A DNA stretch of 7,345 nucleotides from Verrucomicrobiaceae bacterium (GTDB taxonomy: Bacteria > Verrucomicrobiota > Verrucomicrobiia > Verrucomicrobiales > Verrucomicrobiaceae). Shown here piece after piece: positions 5,957 to 7,345 of this stretch. Numbering within the stretch: the stretch's first letter is position 1; every line of letters starts with the position of its first letter. Below the pieces are notes generated by a model. It saw nothing but the letters and a program-made list of their open reading frames with translations, was not told where the DNA came from and did no database searches. A program made the position numbers and the translations under genes. The stretch covers positions 1 to 7,345 of the forward strand of contig CANHTV010000180.1 of assembly GCA_947463285.1 (NCBI GenBank). Reading direction: 5' to 3'.

Positions 5957-6268
5957 TCAGGTGAGCCTGCGCCAGGGGATTCTTTCCAGCACATCGCCAA
6001 AGCCAAGGCCACCGCCAGTGAGGTCGGGCTGAAGGTGGCCGCCGGGGGAGCTCAGACGCTCAAAGAAGCCGTCTGGGGCGAAGAGATGCTGGGAGCAGAG
6101 GCTGCAGAGGTCCACGCGCTCCGGGTTGTCTTGGTAGGCGAGCGCGGCTTTATAGGCGGCGAATATCTGACCGAGACCGTGATCCATGGCCGAGGTGAGC
6201 ACCAGACGATGCGCCGGATATTTTTCAGCGACGACACGCCAGTCGCGGCGGGCCGGTTTGACGACGAT
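5957..6268 (-). pseudogene. C-terminal remnant of an enolase-superfamily enzyme, possibly o-succinylbenzoate synthase-like
   Basis: Read on the minus strand, the frame gives VVKPARRDWRVVAEKYPAHR, then LVLTSAMDHGLGQIFAAYKA, ERVDLCSLCSQHLFAPDGFF and TGGGLGFGDVLERIPWRRLT before TGA (5959-5957). The pattern K-P-[AS], then L-V-[LV]-[TS]-S-[AY]-[LM]-[DE]-[HS]-x-x-G-Q, and near the end G-x-G-x-G-[FW]-x-[DE]-[LV]-L, suggests the last barrel strands of a MenC-like member of the enolase superfamily. MenC makes o-succinylbenzoate in menaquinone synthesis. The C-terminus looks natural. Everything before the lysine strand, including the catalytic metal ligands, is missing and replaced by DUF1549 sequence in the same frame. 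The family assignment is tentative; that this is the tail of a different protein is more certain. Confidence 0.5.
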
Positions 6269-6722
6269 GGCGGGATTGTCCCACACCTTGGCCTTGCGGG
6301 GTGAGCAGCTCGCGGATGAAGGCGTCATAGGGCATGTTTTCGCGGATGCGCCGCTTCACGTGTTCCAGGTAGGGCATCGAGGTCATTTCAACCTGACCAC
6401 CATTGGCTCGTGACTGGATGCGCAGGAGATCAGCCCAGAAGTGAAACATACGTTGCTCGTAGCCATCGCTGGCGAGCAGGGTGTTGATCAGCTTCGTGCA
6501 TTTGTTTGTGTCTGTGCTTTTGAGAAATCACGGCGTCACCTGCATCGTCGGGATGCGTCCGATGATGTCGAGGTGGATACGGCAAACGAAGATCTCGTGA
6601 TGGGCAGGCGGATTGGGCGCGAACTTTTCCTGCTGCCAAGCTTGGGCAAGCAGGGCGTCGTTTTCTCCAGCAACTGCTGTAAGGGCAAAAGCAAAGGTGA
6701 TGATGAGCAGTCGGCAGAGCAT
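6269..6722 (-). pseudogene. N-terminal remnant of a DUF1549 (PSD1-type) secreted protein, broken by a stop and a frameshift
   Basis: From ATG 6722 (minus strand) the frame starts with a signal peptide, MLCRLLIITFAFALTAVAG. It continues LLAQAWQQEKFAPNPPAHHE, then EIFVCRIHLDIIGRIPTMQ. This matches the DUF1549 pattern P-N-P-x-x-x-x-x-[FI]-x-R-R-[IV]-x-L-D-[IV]-x-G-R-[IL]-P-T. A TGA (6530-6528) interrupts it; the same frame then resumes FLKSTDTNKCTKLINTLLAS, MFHFWADLLRIQSRANGGQ and ENMPYDAFIRELLT, all typical of the domain. At 6290-6291 one extra C shifts the frame: removing it gives LLTPQGKVWDNPAI. The remnant then ends, after about 150 of several hundred family residues, at a junction with unrelated sequence. 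Cysteine stands where I expect arginine at two places (FVCRI, NKCTK), each a C-to-T change of CGC. Such proteins are usually exported and paired with a DUF1501 gene; none is here. The frame is open further upstream to ATG 6815. Confidence 0.8.
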
Positions 6723-6808
6723 GAGCGGGCAGGGCAAGCGGGCGCGGCGGGAGCTTCTATCCGCCACGAGGGCCCATGTTTTGATCTTTGACGGGAGGCG
6801 CACCTGCG

Positions 6809-6837
6809 TTGACATCTAGCGCTGAACCTTTTCTGCC
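6809..6837 (+). promoter_or_regulatory. Possible promoter of the SUMF1-domain gene
   Basis: A perfect TTGACA lies at 6809-6814, 34 bases before ATG 6849. At 16-17 bases spacing the sequence is TTCTGC or TCTGCC, a poor -10 match, so the assignment rests mainly on the -35 box and the position. A start site there would leave a very short untranslated leader. Confidence 0.28.
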
Positions 6838-6848
6838 GACGACAAAAC

Positions 6849-7345
6849 ATGCGATCTCACTGCCTGCTGCTTTTATTCTTCTCTCTGCTCTCCTCGGGGG
6901 CTGCGCAAAAGCCTGAGGAAATGACCGAGCATACTAGCACGCTAGGTGCCAAGTTCCTGGCTGTTCCAGGAGCGAGCGTGTTGTTTGCGACCTCCGAAAC
7001 GAAAGTCAGTGACTGGCAGGCCTTTCTTGTGGCCAGCAAACATGAGTGGAGCTACAAGCCGCATTTTAATCAAGGCCCAGAGCATCCGGTGGTCGGAATT
7101 ACGCTTCAGGATGCGCGACTTTTCTGCTCCTGGTTGACAGAGAAAGAACGTGATTCCAAGGCCATCAACTCCGCGCAATCCTATCGTCTGCCGACACAGG
7201 ATGAATGGGATGCCGCCGTCGGACTGCTCAAAACACGTAAGCCTGATTTAACTGTGGATGAACAGGTGCAGGATGACCGGACTTTTCCTTGGGGCACGCG
7301 ATGGCCACCGCCATTAAAAGCCGGAAACTTCGCTGATGGGGAGAT
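6849..7345 (+). CDS. Secreted SUMF1/formylglycine-generating-enzyme-fold protein, N-terminal part (3' end outside window)
   Basis: From ATG 6849 the frame stays open for 165 codons to the window edge. Residues 1-19 look like a signal peptide (MRSHCLLLLFFSLLSSGAA). The rest follows the FGE-sulfatase/SUMF1 fold in order: KFLAVPGASVLFATSETKVS (35-54, strand plus the usual E-V-[TS] region), DWQAFL (55-60), HPVVGITLQDARLFCSWLT (79-97, the family's P-V-x-x-[VI]-[ST]-x-x-D-A-x-x-[FY]-x-x-W), SYRLPTQDEWDAAV (111-124, matching [YF]-R-L-P-T-E-x-E-W-E-x-A), FPWG (146-149) and GNFAD (159-163). SUMF1 proteins either oxidise a sulfatase cysteine to formylglycine or serve as binding domains; the paired cysteines that distinguish these lie beyond the window. 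No Shine-Dalgarno site is visible. The gene is divergent from the DUF1549 remnant, 126 bases away. Confidence 0.85.
   Translation, partial: MRSHCLLLLFFSLLSSGAAQKPEEMTEHTSTLGAKFLAVPGASVLFATSETKVSDWQAFLVASKHEWSYKPHFNQGPEHPVVGITLQDARLFCSWLTEKERDSKAINSAQSYRLPTQDEWDAAVGLLKTRKPDLTVDEQVQDDRTFPWGTRWPPPLKAGNFADGE

Noticed and set aside
5948..5960. CTGAG-TTC-CTCAG mini-hairpin at the end of the MenC-like remnant
   Set aside because: A five-base stem with a three-base loop and no T-run is too common by chance to call a terminator.
5945..6304. A 119-codon + strand frame opposite the MenC-like remnant
   Set aside because: It is the antisense shadow of the minus-strand frame, which shows family-like motifs and a natural C-terminus.
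6441..6791. A 116-codon + strand frame opposite the DUF1549 remnant
   Set aside because: It is antisense to clear DUF1549 sequence including a signal peptide; its own translation looks like low-complexity charged sequence.
6857..7178. Two minus-strand frames of 60 and 78 codons opposite the SUMF1-domain gene
   Set aside because: They lack family features and are shadows of a + strand frame with ordered SUMF1 motifs.

Overview
The window looks like chromosomal DNA of a Verrucomicrobia-type bacterium, perhaps a Prosthecobacter relative. This is an inference from protein style: a DUF1549 (PSD1-type) secreted protein remnant, a secreted SUMF1-domain protein, a large secreted protein with degenerate Ig-like modules, and an integrase N-terminus of a form I associate with that phylum. 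No rRNA or other decisive marker is present, and no database search was possible.

Layout. (1) 1-1007 (+) is the C-terminal part of an RND efflux pump subunit whose start lies upstream. (2) 1095-1176 (+) is an intact class II tRNA-Leu(CAA) with a plausible promoter before it and a hairpin after it. (3) 1221-2003 is a gene graveyard. A tyrosine-recombinase-like remnant, broken by a stop codon, an internal deletion and a frame change, runs directly into a TauE/SafE (TSUP) permease remnant that lacks its N-terminus, has one extra T in a T7 run, and ends early. (4) 2034-3005 (+) is an intact short-form CNNM/DUF21-CBS membrane protein. (5) 3006-3644 has no intact gene; it holds a degraded acetyltransferase-like (GNAT) stretch and an AT-rich leader. 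(6) 3645-5813 (+) is a 722-residue secreted protein with three He_PIG-like modules and three further beta-rich C-terminal segments. (7) 5814-5956 is intergenic and contains a nested long-range inverted repeat. (8) 5957-6722 (-) is a chimeric ruin: the N-terminal piece of a DUF1549 protein, with a stop codon and a 1-nt insertion, joined to the C-terminal end of what looks like an enolase-superfamily (MenC-like) enzyme. (9) 6849-7345 (+) is the start of a secreted SUMF1/FGE-fold protein that is open to the window edge.

The genes do not form a pathway or operon. The main message is decay: about five broken genes lie between three or four functional ones. One cluster lies directly downstream of a tRNA gene and includes an integrase remnant, which fits an old integration site that has since eroded. 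I found no CRISPR array, no intact mobile element and no convincing new multi-gene system.
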